Shown piece after piece: positions 10,706-20,639 of a stretch of DNA of 64,000 bases. This stretch comes from Pseudomonas lini. Its GTDB lineage: Bacteria > Pseudomonadota > Gammaproteobacteria > Pseudomonadales > Pseudomonadaceae. A model generated the notes under the pieces. The model searched no databases, was not told the origin of the DNA, and was given only the letters and a program-made list of their open reading frames with translations. Position numbers and translations under genes: made by a program. The stretch covers positions 1 through 64,000 of the forward strand of contig NZ_JAUSSR010000015.1 of NCBI RefSeq assembly GCF_030812475.1, in the 5' to 3' direction. The stretch's first letter is position 1. Each line of letters starts with the position of its first letter.

Positions 10706-13700
10706 TTGAAAGACCTACTGAATTTGCTGAAAAACCAGGGTCAAGTCGAAGAGTTCGACGCCATCCGTATTGGATTGGCATCGCCTGAGATGATCCGTTC
10801 GTGGTCGTTCGGTGAAGTTAAAAAGCCGGAAACCATCAACTACCGTACGTTCAAACCTGAACGTGACGGCCTGTTCTGCGCCAAGATCTTTGGCCCGGTA
10901 AAGGATTACGAGTGCCTGTGCGGTAAGTACAAGCGCTTGAAGCACCGTGGTGTGATCTGCGAGAAGTGCGGCGTTGAAGTCGCGCTGGCCAAGGTTCGTC
11001 GTGAGCGCATGGCGCACATCGAACTGGCTTCGCCGGTTGCCCACATCTGGTTCCTGAAATCGCTGCCGTCGCGTATCGGCTTGCTGATGGACATGACCCT
11101 GCGTGATATCGAACGCGTTCTCTACTTCGAGAGCTATGTCGTTATCGATCCAGGCATGACCACCCTTGAAAAAGGTCAGCTGCTCAACGACGAGCAGTAC
11201 TTCGAAGCGCTGGAAGAGTTCGGCGACGATTTCGATGCCCGCATGGGTGCCGAAGCTGTCCGTGAACTGTTGCACGCTATCGACCTGGAACACGAGATTG
11301 GCCGTCTGCGTGAAGAAATTCCGCAAACCAACTCCGAAACCAAGATCAAGAAGCTGTCCAAGCGTCTGAAGTTGATGGAAGCCTTTCAGGGTTCCGGCAA
11401 CCTTCCAGAATGGATGGTGCTGACCGTTCTGCCGGTTCTGCCGCCAGATCTGCGTCCACTGGTCCCGCTGGATGGCGGTCGCTTCGCGACTTCCGACCTC
11501 AACGATCTGTATCGTCGAGTGATCAACCGTAACAACCGCTTGAAGCGTCTGCTCGATCTGTCCGCTCCGGACATCATCGTGCGCAACGAAAAGCGTATGT
11601 TGCAGGAAGCTGTCGATGCACTGCTCGACAACGGTCGTCGTGGCCGCGCTATCACCGGTTCCAACAAGCGTCCTCTGAAATCCCTGGCTGACATGATCAA
11701 GGGTAAGCAGGGTCGTTTCCGTCAGAACTTGCTCGGTAAGCGTGTTGACTACTCCGGTCGTTCGGTAATTACCGTAGGTCCGACCCTGCGTCTGCACCAG
11801 TGCGGTCTGCCGAAGAAGATGGCTCTGGAGCTGTTCAAGCCGTTCATTTTCGGCAAGCTGGAAATGCGTGGTCTCGCGACCACCATCAAAGCCGCCAAGA
11901 AGATGGTCGAGCGCGAGCTGCCAGAGGTTTGGGACGTTCTCGCTGAAGTGATCCGTGAACACCCGGTTCTCCTCAACCGTGCACCGACCCTTCACCGTCT
12001 GGGTATCCAGGCGTTTGAACCGGTTCTGATCGAAGGTAAGGCTATCCAGCTGCACCCTCTGGTCTGTGCTGCGTACAACGCCGACTTCGACGGCGACCAA
12101 ATGGCCGTGCACGTACCGCTGACACTGGAAGCCCAGTTGGAAGCGCGTGCGTTGATGATGTCGACCAACAACATTCTGTCGCCAGCCAACGGTGAGCCAA
12201 TCATCGTTCCGTCGCAGGACGTTGTATTGGGTCTGTACTACATGACACGTGAAGCGATCAACGCCAAGGGCGAAGGTCGTGTGTTCGCGGATCTGCAGGA
12301 AGTTGACCGTGTGTTCCGTGCCGGCGAAGCCGCACTGCACGCCAAGGTCAAAGTGCGGATCAACGAAACCGTCAACGATCGTGATGGTGGCAGCGTCAAG
12401 AACACCCGTATCGTCGACACCACTGTTGGCCGTGCGCTGTTGTTCCAGGTTGTTCCACCTGGCCTGTCGTACGACGTCGTCAACCAGCCGATGAAGAAAA
12501 AGGCGATCTCCAAGCTGATCAACCAGTGCTATCGCGTGGTTGGTTTGAAAGAGACCGTGATCTTCGCTGACCAGTTGATGTACACCGGTTTTGCCTATTC
12601 GACCATCTCCGGCGTTTCCATCGGTGTTAACGACTTCGTTATCCCGGATGAAAAAGCCCGCATCATCAATGCTGCTACTGATGAAGTGAAAGAGATCGAA
12701 AGTCAGTACGCCTCCGGCCTGGTAACCCAGGGCGAGAAGTACAACAAAGTGATCGACCTTTGGTCCAAGGCGAACGACGAAGTTTCCAAGGCGATGATGG
12801 CCAACCTCTCGAAAGAGAAAGTCATCGACCGTCATGGCGTCGAAGTCGACCAGGAGTCCTTCAACTCGATGTACATGATGGCCGACTCGGGCGCACGGGG
12901 TTCTGCTGCGCAGATCCGTCAGCTCGCCGGTATGCGTGGCCTGATGGCCAAGCCGGACGGTTCCATCATCGAAACGCCGATTACTGCGAACTTCCGTGAA
13001 GGTTTGAGCGTACTTCAGTACTTCATCTCCACTCACGGTGCTCGTAAAGGTTTGGCGGATACCGCGTTGAAAACGGCGAACTCCGGTTACCTGACTCGTC
13101 GTCTGGTAGACGTGGCGCAGGATCTGGTCGTGACCGAGATCGATTGCGGCACCGAGCATGGCCTGGTCATGACGCCGCACATTGAAGGCGGTGACGTTGT
13201 CGAGCCGCTGGGTGAGCGCGTATTGGGTCGAGTCATTGCCCGTGACGTATTCAAGCCGGGTACCGAGGAAGTTATCGTTCCTGGCGGCACTCTGGTAGAC
13301 GAGAAGTGGGTCGAGTTCATCGAGCTGAACAGCATCGACGAAGTGATCGTGCGTTCGCCGATCAGCTGCGAAACCCGCTACGGCATTTGCGCCAAGTGCT
13401 ACGGCCGTGATTTGGCTCGTGGTCACCAGGTGAACATCGGTGAAGCGGTCGGCGTTATCGCTGCCCAGTCCATCGGTGAGCCGGGTACCCAGCTGACCAT
13501 GCGTACGTTCCACATCGGTGGTGCGGCAAGCCGGACCTCCGCAGCCGACAGCGTTCAGGTGAAGAATGGCGGTACCGTCCGTCTGCATAACCTGAAGCAC
13601 GTTGAGCGAGTGGATGGTTGCCTGGTTGCCGTGTCCCGTTCCGGTGAGCTGGCGATCGCTGATGACTTCGGTCGTGAGCGCGAGCGCTACAAGCTGCCGT

Positions 13701-14905
13701 ACGGTGCCGTGATTTCGGTTAAAGAAGGTGACAAGGTCGACGCTGGCGCAATCGTGGCCAAGTGGGATCCGCACACTCACCCGATCGTTACCGAAATGAA
13801 AGGTACCGTGACCTACGTGGGCATGGAAGAAGGCATCACGATCAAGCGTCAGACTGACGAATTGACCGGTATGACCAACATTGAAGTACTCGACGCCAAA
13901 GACCGTCCAGCCGCCGGTAAAGATATCCGTCCTGCTGTGAAGATGGTTGATGACAACGGCAAGGATCTGTTGCTGCCAGGCACTGACGTTATCGCTCAGT
14001 ACTTCCTGCCAGCCAACGCCCTGGTCGGTGTTGCGGATGGTGCGAAGATTGCGATCGGTGATGTTATCGCTCGTATCCCGCAAGAGACTTCGAAGACCCG
14101 TGACATCACCGGTGGTCTGCCGCGTGTTGCCGACTTGTTCGAAGCGCGTCGTCCGAAAGAAGCCTCGATTCTGGCTGAAGTCAGCGGCACCATCGCGTTC
14201 GGTAAAGAGACCAAAGGCAAGCGCCGTCTGGTTATTACCCCGAACGACGGTACCGATCCGTACGAAGAGCTGATTCCGAAGTGGCGTCACCTGAACGTCT
14301 TCGAAGGCGAACAGGTAAACCGCGGCGAAGTTATCTCCGACGGCCCGAGCGATCCACACGACATCCTGCGTCTGCTGGGTGTGAGTGCGCTGGCCAAGTA
14401 CATCGTGAACGAGATCCAGGACGTTTACCGTCTGCAAGGCGTGAAGATCAACGACAAGCACATCGAGACCATCCTGCGTCAGATGCTGCGTAAAGTTGAA
14501 ATCGCTGAATCCGGCGATTCCAGTTTCATCAAGGGCGACCAGATGGAATTGACTCACGTTCTGGTAGAGAACGAGCGTCTGGCTGGCGACGAGAAATTCG
14601 TTTCCAAGTTCACTCGTGTGTTGCTGGGTATTACCAAGGCGTCGCTGTCCACCGAATCGTTCATCTCGGCGGCTTCCTTCCAGGAAACCACCCGCGTACT
14701 GACCGAAGCGGCGGTAACCGGCAAGCGCGATTACCTGCGCGGCCTGAAAGAAAACGTGGTCGTGGGTCGTCTGATCCCGGCCGGTACCGGTCTGGCTTAC
14801 CACAGCGAGCGCAAGCGCCGCCGTGATGCTGACAAACCGTTGCGCGTAAGCGCCAGTGAAGTGGAAGCTGCACTGACCGAAGCGCTGAACTCGAGCGGTA
14901 ACTGA
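10706..14905 (+). CDS. rpoC: DNA-directed RNA polymerase subunit beta'
   Basis: The 1399-aa beta' subunit with the active site. The N-terminal zinc ribbon has CLCGKYK...CEKCG (about residues 70-88), the catalytic Mg motif NADFDGDQM lies near residues 458-466, and the second zinc site CETRYGICAKCYGR is near residues 886-899. The start is TTG at 10706, seven bases behind an AGGAGG box; the protein then reads KDLLNLLKNQGQVEEF as in other pseudomonads. It ends the rplJL-rpoBC unit. Confidence 0.99.
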   Translation: MKDLLNLLKNQGQVEEFDAIRIGLASPEMIRSWSFGEVKKPETINYRTFKPERDGLFCAKIFGPVKDYECLCGKYKRLKHRGVICEKCGVEVALAKVRRERMAHIELASPVAHIWFLKSLPSRIGLLMDMTLRDIERVLYFESYVVIDPGMTTLEKGQLLNDEQYFEALEEFGDDFDARMGAEAVRELLHAIDLEHEIGRLREEIPQTNSETKIKKLSKRLKLMEAFQGSGNLPEWMVLTVLPVLPPDLRPLVPLDGGRFATSDLNDLYRRVINRNNRLKRLLDLSAPDIIVRNEKRMLQEAVDALLDNGRRGRAITGSNKRPLKSLADMIKGKQGRFRQNLLGKRVDYSGRSVITVGPTLRLHQCGLPKKMALELFKPFIFGKLEMRGLATTIKAAKKMVERELPEVWDVLAEVIREHPVLLNRAPTLHRLGIQAFEPVLIEGKAIQLHPLVCAAYNADFDGDQMAVHVPLTLEAQLEARALMMSTNNILSPANGEPIIVPSQDVVLGLYYMTREAINAKGEGRVFADLQEVDRVFRAGEAALHAKVKVRINETVNDRDGGSVKNTRIVDTTVGRALLFQVVPPGLSYDVVNQPMKKKAISKLINQCYRVVGLKETVIFADQLMYTGFAYSTISGVSIGVNDFVIPDEKARIINAATDEVKEIESQYASGLVTQGEKYNKVIDLWSKANDEVSKAMMANLSKEKVIDRHGVEVDQESFNSMYMMADSGARGSAAQIRQLAGMRGLMAKPDGSIIETPITANFREGLSVLQYFISTHGARKGLADTALKTANSGYLTRRLVDVAQDLVVTEIDCGTEHGLVMTPHIEGGDVVEPLGERVLGRVIARDVFKPGTEEVIVPGGTLVDEKWVEFIELNSIDEVIVRSPISCETRYGICAKCYGRDLARGHQVNIGEAVGVIAAQSIGEPGTQLTMRTFHIGGAASRTSAADSVQVKNGGTVRLHNLKHVERVDGCLVAVSRSGELAIADDFGRERERYKLPYGAVISVKEGDKVDAGAIVAKWDPHTHPIVTEMKGTVTYVGMEEGITIKRQTDELTGMTNIEVLDAKDRPAAGKDIRPAVKMVDDNGKDLLLPGTDVIAQYFLPANALVGVADGAKIAIGDVIARIPQETSKTRDITGGLPRVADLFEARRPKEASILAEVSGTIAFGKETKGKRRLVITPNDGTDPYEELIPKWRHLNVFEGEQVNRGEVISDGPSDPHDILRLLGVSALAKYIVNEIQDVYRLQGVKINDKHIETILRQMLRKVEIAESGDSSFIKGDQMELTHVLVENERLAGDEKFVSKFTRVLLGITKASLSTESFISAASFQETTRVLTEAAVTGKRDYLRGLKENVVVGRLIPAGTGLAYHSERKRRRDADKPLRVSASEVEAALTEALNSSGN

Positions 14906-15000
14906 GTTCTGCGATAAATGAGCATGGGCCCTGGCCGTTCCGTTCATCGAATCGAGACAATTTGTCGAGGTTGGATGAGCGGGGAGGTCGGGGCCTTGCC

Positions 15001-15029
15001 TTGACTGGGGACAAGATCCTCTTTAGACT
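15001..15029 (+). promoter_or_regulatory. str operon promoter
   Basis: TTGACT (15001-15006) and TAGACT (15024-15029) with a 17-base spacer lie 92 bases before rpsL. Transcription would start near 15036 and leave a leader of about 85 bases. Confidence 0.75.
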
Positions 15030-15045
15030 CTTGTACCCCTAAATT

Positions 15046-15077
15046 TGGCGGGAATTCGTTCCTGCCATTTTGCTTTT
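15046..15077 (+). terminator. hairpin in the str operon leader
   Basis: Arms TGGCGGGAA (15046-15054) and TTCCTGCCA (15059-15067) close a TTCG tetraloop; TTTTGCTTTT follows. It has the form of an intrinsic terminator and would lie inside the rpsL leader, or it could end transcripts coming from rpoC. Confidence 0.6.
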
Positions 15078-15120
15078 CTTGCAAGACAATAGCGTCGCAA
15101 GACAACAGTGGAGCTAGTAG

Positions 15121-15492
15121 ATGGCAACTATCAACCAGCTGGTACGTCAGCCGCGTAAGCGTATCGTCGAGAAATCCGACGTGCCTGCGCTGCAGAACTG
15201 CCCGCAACGTCGTGGCGTATGCACCCGTGTGTATACCACCACGCCGAAAAAACCTAACTCGGCACTGCGTAAAGTATGCCGTGTGCGCCTGACCAACGGT
15301 TTCGAGGTTTCCTCGTACATCGGCGGTGAAGGCCACAACCTGCAAGAGCACAGCGTGGTACTGATCCGCGGCGGTCGTGTAAAAGACTTGCCAGGTGTTC
15401 GTTATCACACCGTACGCGGTTCTCTGGATACTTCCGGCGTTAAAGGTCGTAACCAGGGTCGTTCGAAGTACGGTACCAAGAAGCCTAAGTAG
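15121..15492 (+). CDS. rpsL: 30S ribosomal protein S12
   Basis: Decoding-site protein. The 123-aa sequence has PKKPNSALRK with the wild-type lysine (Lys43 counting Met) that is altered in streptomycin-resistant mutants, and GGRVKDLPGVRYH with Lys88 and Asp89. The latter aspartate is the one that RimO beta-methylthiolates in E. coli. First gene of the str operon. Confidence 0.98.
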   Translation: MATINQLVRQPRKRIVEKSDVPALQNCPQRRGVCTRVYTTTPKKPNSALRKVCRVRLTNGFEVSSYIGGEGHNLQEHSVVLIRGGRVKDLPGVRYHTVRGSLDTSGVKGRNQGRSKYGTKKPK

Positions 15493-15609
15493 TAGCGGCT
15501 TTTTGTAAAACTGATTCTCCATTTTTCTGAGTCGATAAGAGTAAGGTCGGAGGCGTCCCGAAAGGGCACCGATTCCGAGCGAACCTGAAGACCGTTTGAG
15601 GGCTTATCC
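15493..15609 (+). promoter_or_regulatory. rpsL-rpsG spacer, possible S7 autoregulation site
   Basis: The 117-base gap contains pairing segments such as GGCGTCCCGAAAGGGCACC. In E. coli S7 binds the S12-S7 spacer and represses the operon. The same role here is inferred from position only. Confidence 0.35.
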
Positions 15610-16080
15610 ATGCCAAGAAGACGCGTAGCAGCCAAGCGCGAAGTGCTTGACGATCCAAAATACGGCAGCCAGATCCTGGCCAAGTTCATGAACCACGTAA
15701 TGGAAAGCGGCAAGAAAGCCGTTGCCGAACGTATCGTTTATGGCGCGCTGGAAAAGGTTAAAGAACGCAAGAACAGCGACCCCCTGGAAATCTTCGAGAA
15801 AGCTCTCGACGCCATCGCTCCGCTGGTCGAAGTAAAGTCGCGCCGTGTAGGCGGTGCTACTTACCAGGTTCCGGTTGAAGTTCGTCCGTCCCGTCGTAAC
15901 GCTCTGGCAATGCGCTGGTTGGTAGACTTCGCCCGCAAGCGCGGCGAGAAGTCTATGGCTCTGCGTTTGGCTGGCGAACTGCTGGACGCTGCCGAAGGCA
16001 AAGGTGCTGCAGTTAAGAAGCGTGAAGACGTGCACCGTATGGCTGAAGCCAACAAGGCTTTCTCGCACTACCGCTTCTAA
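15610..16080 (+). CDS. rpsG: 30S ribosomal protein S7
   Basis: Primary assembly protein of the 30S head and part of the E-site. The 156-aa protein has the S7 signature [20 protein letters not shown] and [16 protein letters not shown]. Length is typical of the short bacterial form. It lies 30 bases before fusA. Confidence 0.98.
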
Positions 16081-16110
16081 TTTTAGCGTCACTAATTTTG
16101 CGAGGGCTTT

Positions 16111-18216
16111 ATGGCTCGTACTACACCGATTAACCGCTACCGTAACATTGGTATCGTTGCTCACGTGGATGCTGGTAAAACCACCACCACCGAGCGCGTC
16201 CTTTTTTACACTGGCAAAAGTCACAAAATGGGCGAGGTGCATGACGGCGCCGCGACCACAGACTGGATGGTGCAGGAGCAGGAGCGTGGTATTACCATTA
16301 CTTCTGCTGCCATCACCGCCTTCTGGCAGGGTTCCGAGAAGCAGCACAAGGACCAATACCGCTTCAACGTCATCGACACCCCGGGCCACGTTGACTTCAC
16401 TATTGAAGTTGAACGTTCCCTGCGTGTTCTCGACGGCGCGGTCGTTGTGTTCTGCGGCACCTCGGGCGTTGAGCCTCAGTCGGAAACCGTATGGCGTCAA
16501 GCCAACAAGTACGGCGTTCCACGTCTTGTTTACGTAAACAAGATGGACCGTGCCGGTGCGAACTTCCTGCGCGTGATCGGTCAGATCAAGCAGCGTCTGG
16601 GTCACACTCCGGTGCCAATCCAGTTGGCTATCGGTTCCGAAGACAACTTCCAGGGTCAGATCGATCTGATGGCCATGGAAGCTGTTTACTGGAATGATTC
16701 TGACAAAGGCATGGTTCCAGTTCGCAAGCCTATCCCTGCTGAACTGCAGGAACTGGCTGACGAATGGCGCGGCAACATGGTGGAGGCTGCGGCCGAAGCC
16801 AGCGAAGAGCTGATGAACAAGTACCTCGAAGGTGAAGAACTCACCAACGCGGAAATCAAGGCCGCTCTGCGTCAGCGTACTATCGCTGGCGAAATCGTCC
16901 TGGCTGTTTGCGGTTCTTCCTTCAAGAACAAGGGTGTTCCCCTGGTTCTCGACGCCGTTATCGATTACCTGCCTGCTCCAACCGACATTCCTGCCATCAA
17001 GGGTACTGACCCGGATGACGAGGAAAAGCAAATGGAGCGTCACGCAGATGACAGCGAGCCGTTCTCGGCTCTGGCTTTCAAAATCGCTACCGACCCATTC
17101 GTGGGTACCTTGACCTTCGTCCGCGTTTACTCGGGCGTGTTGGCCTCCGGCGACGGCGTGATCAACTCGGTTAAGGGCAAGAAAGAGCGCGTGGGTCGTA
17201 TGGTGCAAATGCACGCAAACGCCCGTGAAGAAATCAAGGAAGTACGCGCTGGTGACATCGCGGCCTTGATCGGCATGAAGGACGTCACCACTGGCGAAAC
17301 CTTGTGCAGCGCTGACAAGCCAATCATCCTGGTTCGCATGGACTTCCCGGAGCCGGTTATTTCGGTTGCCGTAGAGCCTAAGACCAAGGACGACCAGGAA
17401 AAAATGGGTATCGCTCTGGGCAAGCTTGCTCAGGAAGATCCATCTTTCCGCGTTAAAACCGACGAAGAGACTGGTCAAACGATCATCTCTGGCATGGGCG
17501 AGTTGCACCTGGACATCCTGGTTGACCGGATGCGCCGTGAGTTCAACGTCGAAGCCAACATCGGTAAGCCTCAAGTTTCGTACCGTGAGCGCATCACGAA
17601 GAACTGCGAAATTGAAGGCAAGTTCGTTCGCCAGTCCGGCGGTCGTGGCCAGTTCGGTCACTGCTGGATTCGCTTTGCTCCTGCTGACGAAGGTCAGGAA
17701 GGTCTGCAATTCGTGAACGAAGTAGTGGGTGGTGTGGTTCCTAAGGAATACATCCCGGCTATCCAGAAGGGTATCGAAGAGCAGATGAAGAACGGCGTTG
17801 TCGCCGGCTATCCGCTGATCGGCCTGAAGGCTACCGTGTTCGATGGTTCCTACCACGACGTCGACTCCAACGAGATGGCGTTCAAGGTGGCTGCTTCCAT
17901 GGCGACCAAGCAACTGGCCCAGAAGGGCGGTGGTGAGTTGCTTGAGCCGATCATGGCGGTAGAGGTTGTTACACCTGAAGACTATATGGGTGACGTGATG
18001 GGCGACCTTAACCGTCGTCGCGGCATGATCCTGGGTATGGAAGACACGGTCTCCGGCAAAGTAATTCGTGCCGAAGTTCCGTTGGGTGAGATGTTCGGTT
18101 ATGCGACCGACGTCCGTTCCATGTCCCAAGGTCGCGCAAGCTACTCTATGGAATTCAAAAAATACAATACAGCTCCGTCGCACATCGTCGAAACTGTTAC
18201 CAAAAAACAAGGCTGA
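16111..18216 (+). CDS. fusA: elongation factor G
   Basis: GTPase that drives translocation. The 701-aa protein shows G1 AHVDAGKTTTTER (near residue 17), G3 DTPGHVDF (~88-95) and G4 NKMD (~142-145), followed by domains II-V with GMGELHLDILVDRM and the C-terminal RGRASYSMEF. It is the full-length canonical EF-G of the str operon, 32 bases upstream of tuf. Confidence 0.98.
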   Translation: MARTTPINRYRNIGIVAHVDAGKTTTTERVLFYTGKSHKMGEVHDGAATTDWMVQEQERGITITSAAITAFWQGSEKQHKDQYRFNVIDTPGHVDFTIEVERSLRVLDGAVVVFCGTSGVEPQSETVWRQANKYGVPRLVYVNKMDRAGANFLRVIGQIKQRLGHTPVPIQLAIGSEDNFQGQIDLMAMEAVYWNDSDKGMVPVRKPIPAELQELADEWRGNMVEAAAEASEELMNKYLEGEELTNAEIKAALRQRTIAGEIVLAVCGSSFKNKGVPLVLDAVIDYLPAPTDIPAIKGTDPDDEEKQMERHADDSEPFSALAFKIATDPFVGTLTFVRVYSGVLASGDGVINSVKGKKERVGRMVQMHANAREEIKEVRAGDIAALIGMKDVTTGETLCSADKPIILVRMDFPEPVISVAVEPKTKDDQEKMGIALGKLAQEDPSFRVKTDEETGQTIISGMGELHLDILVDRMRREFNVEANIGKPQVSYRERITKNCEIEGKFVRQSGGRGQFGHCWIRFAPADEGQEGLQFVNEVVGGVVPKEYIPAIQKGIEEQMKNGVVAGYPLIGLKATVFDGSYHDVDSNEMAFKVAASMATKQLAQKGGGELLEPIMAVEVVTPEDYMGDVMGDLNRRRGMILGMEDTVSGKVIRAEVPLGEMFGYATDVRSMSQGRASYSMEFKKYNTAPSHIVETVTKKQG

Positions 18217-18248
18217 TTCAGCCCCCTTTAGGCTAGGAGTTAATTGTC

Positions 18249-19442
18249 GTGGCTAAAGAAAAATTTGACCGTACCCTCCCGCACGTCAACGTTGGCACCA
18301 TCGGTCACGTCGACCACGGTAAAACCACGCTGACCGCTGCTCTGACTCGCGTCTGCTCCGAAGTTTTCGGTTCGGCCGTTGTTGCTTTCGACAAGATCGA
18401 CAGCGCTCCGGAAGAAAAGGCTCGTGGTATCACCATCAACACCGCGCACGTTGAATACAACTCGCTGATCCGTCACTACGCTCACGTTGACTGCCCAGGT
18501 CACGCTGACTATGTGAAGAACATGATCACCGGTGCTGCTCAGATGGACGGCGCTATCCTGGTTTGCTCGGCCGCTGATGGTCCGATGCCACAAACCCGTG
18601 AGCACATCCTGCTGTCCCGCCAGGTTGGCGTACCGTACATCGTTGTCTTCCTGAACAAGGCTGACATGGTTGACGACGCTGAGCTGCTGGAACTGGTTGA
18701 GATGGAAGTGCGCGATCTGCTGAGCACTTACGACTTCCCAGGCGACGACACCCCGATCATCATCGGTTCGGCTCTGATGGCTCTGAACGGCCAAGACGAC
18801 AACGAAATGGGCACCACTGCCGTTCGTAAACTGGTTGAGACTCTGGACAGCTACATTCCAGATCCAGTCCGTGTTATCGACAAGCCGTTCCTGATGCCAA
18901 TCGAAGACGTATTCTCGATCTCCGGTCGCGGTACTGTTGTAACTGGCCGTATCGAGCGCGGTATCGTCAAGGTTCAGGATCCACTGGAAATCGTTGGTCT
19001 GCGTGACACTACCGTCACCACCTGCACCGGTGTTGAAATGTTCCGTAAGCTGCTCGACGAAGGTCGTGCTGGCGAGAACTGCGGCGTTCTGCTGCGTGGT
19101 ACCAAGCGTGACGACGTTGAGCGTGGCCAGGTTCTGGTCAAGCCAGGTTCGGTCAAGCCGCACACCAAGTTCGAAGCTGAAGTGTACGTTCTGAGCAAAG
19201 AAGAAGGCGGTCGCCACACTCCGTTCTTCAAAGGCTACCGTCCACAGTTCTACTTCCGTACTACTGACGTGACTGGTAACTGCGAACTGCCGGAAGGCGT
19301 TGAAATGGTAATGCCAGGCGACAACATCAAAATGGTTGTCACCCTGATCAAGACCATCGCAATGGAAGACGGTCTGCGTTTCGCTATCCGTGAAGGCGGT
19401 CGTACCGTCGGCGCTGGCGTCGTAGCCAAAATCATCGAGTAA
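18249..19442 (+). CDS. tuf: elongation factor Tu
   Basis: Carries aminoacyl-tRNA to the ribosome. The 397-aa protein starts with GTG. It shows GHVDHGKTTL (G1), DCPGHADY (G3) and NKAD (G4) and ends in GRTVGAGVVAKIIE. It is the only tuf in the window; the second locus expected behind tRNA-Thr (after 2753) has no tuf. A strong terminator follows. Confidence 0.98.
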   Translation: MAKEKFDRTLPHVNVGTIGHVDHGKTTLTAALTRVCSEVFGSAVVAFDKIDSAPEEKARGITINTAHVEYNSLIRHYAHVDCPGHADYVKNMITGAAQMDGAILVCSAADGPMPQTREHILLSRQVGVPYIVVFLNKADMVDDAELLELVEMEVRDLLSTYDFPGDDTPIIIGSALMALNGQDDNEMGTTAVRKLVETLDSYIPDPVRVIDKPFLMPIEDVFSISGRGTVVTGRIERGIVKVQDPLEIVGLRDTTVTTCTGVEMFRKLLDEGRAGENCGVLLRGTKRDDVERGQVLVKPGSVKPHTKFEAEVYVLSKEEGGRHTPFFKGYRPQFYFRTTDVTGNCELPEGVEMVMPGDNIKMVVTLIKTIAMEDGLRFAIREGGRTVGAGVVAKIIE

Positions 19443-19477
19443 GCTCTTTTTTGAGTTGGCTTCGATGAGTTGAAGAG

Positions 19478-19504
19478 GCCCCCGCTCAGCGGGGGCTTTT
19501 TTAT
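19478..19504 (+). terminator. str operon terminator
   Basis: Perfect 8-bp GC stem GCCCCCGC (19478-19485) and GCGGGGGC (19489-19496) with a TCA loop and a run of T. It is followed 4 bases later by the S10 promoter. Confidence 0.92.
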
Positions 19505-19508
19505 TGGG

Positions 19509-19537
19509 TTGACACCCATATGGGGCGTCTATAGAAT
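19509..19537 (+). promoter_or_regulatory. S10 operon promoter
   Basis: Consensus TTGACA (19509-19514), 17-base spacer and TAGAAT (19532-19537). The predicted leader before rpsJ is only about 55 bases, much shorter than the 172-base S10 leader of E. coli, so L4-mediated attenuation of the E. coli kind is unlikely. Confidence 0.88.
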
Positions 19538-19599
19538 TGCGCCTCCTTTTAACGGGCGTATTGCGCTCGGTGGGAATAGCAGCCGGAGTCTGAAATCCA

Positions 19600-19911
19600 A
19601 TGCAAAATCAGCAAATCCGTATCAGGTTGAAGGCTTTTGACCATCGCCTGATCGACCAATCCACCCAGGAAATCGTGGAAACCGCGAAACGTACTGGTGC
19701 TCAAGTGCGTGGTCCAATTCCACTGCCTACCCGTAAAGAGCGGTTCACCGTTCTGGTCTCCCCGCACGTCAACAAAGACGCGCGTGACCAGTACGAGATC
19801 CGTACTCATAAGCGCGTACTGGACATCGTCCAGCCAACGGATAAAACCGTTGATGCTCTTATGAAGCTTGATCTTGCGGCCGGTGTGGAAGTGCAGATCA
19901 GCCTCGGCTAA
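19600..19911 (+). CDS. rpsJ: 30S ribosomal protein S10
   Basis: Assembly protein of the 30S head and partner of NusB/NusG. The 103-aa protein begins [20 protein letters not shown] and contains [14 protein letters not shown] and the signature [17 protein letters not shown], all canonical. First gene of the S10 operon, which runs without a visible terminator to rpsN. Confidence 0.98.
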
Positions 19912-19991
19912 GACTCGGTCTTAGTCGTGTAACGCTCTGAAATGGGCGGCCATAGCGGGTGAAAGCCCCGTACACTCATGAGGTTTACAAC

Positions 19992-20627
19992 ATGACTATT
20001 GGTGTAGTCGGTCGTAAATGCGGTATGACCCGTATTTTCACCGAAGAAGGTGTCTCCATTCCGGTCACGGTCATTGAGATCGAGCCGAATCGCGTCACCC
20101 AGTTCAAAACTGAAGAGACCGATGGCTATCGTGCAGTGCAAGTCACTGTCGGCGAGCGTCGTGCTTCGCGTGTAACAGCAGCTCAGGCTGGCCACTTCGC
20201 TAAAGCGAACGTTGCCGCTGGTCGTACCGTAATGGAATTCCGCCTTGAAGAAGGCGAGTACCAGGCCGGCGATCTGATCAACGCTGAAATCTTCGCCGCT
20301 GGCCAACTGGTTGATGTAACCGGTCAGTCCAAGGGTAAAGGCTTCCAGGGTACGATCAAGCGTTGGAATTTCCGCGGGCAAGATAACACCCACGGTAACT
20401 CCGTATCCCACCGCGTTCCAGGCTCTATCGGCCAGTGCCAGACTCCTGGTCGTGTATTCAAGGGCAAAAAAATGTCCGGTCATATGGGCGCTGAGCGCGT
20501 GACCGTGCAGTCCCTCGAAGTAGTGCGCGTGGACGCTGAACGCAATCTGTTGTTGGTCAAGGGTGCTGTTCCTGGCGCTACTGGCGGCAACTTGGTTGTA
20601 CGTCCAGCAGCCAAGGCTCGCGGTTAA
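19992..20627 (+). CDS. rplC: 50S ribosomal protein L3
   Basis: Early assembly protein near the peptidyl-transferase centre. I chose the ATG at 19992 (MTIGVVGRKCGMTRIF) as in the family; a longer frame from 19959 is not supported. It contains GKGFQGTIKRWNF and the GHMG loop (FKGKKMSGHMGAERVT), with the glutamine GNSVSHR-GSIGQCQTPG region where PrmB methylation occurs in E. coli. The protein is 211 aa. Confidence 0.97.
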   Translation: MTIGVVGRKCGMTRIFTEEGVSIPVTVIEIEPNRVTQFKTEETDGYRAVQVTVGERRASRVTAAQAGHFAKANVAAGRTVMEFRLEEGEYQAGDLINAEIFAAGQLVDVTGQSKGKGFQGTIKRWNFRGQDNTHGNSVSHRVPGSIGQCQTPGRVFKGKKMSGHMGAERVTVQSLEVVRVDAERNLLLVKGAVPGATGGNLVVRPAAKARG

Positions 20628-20639
20628 GGGGAAGCTGAC

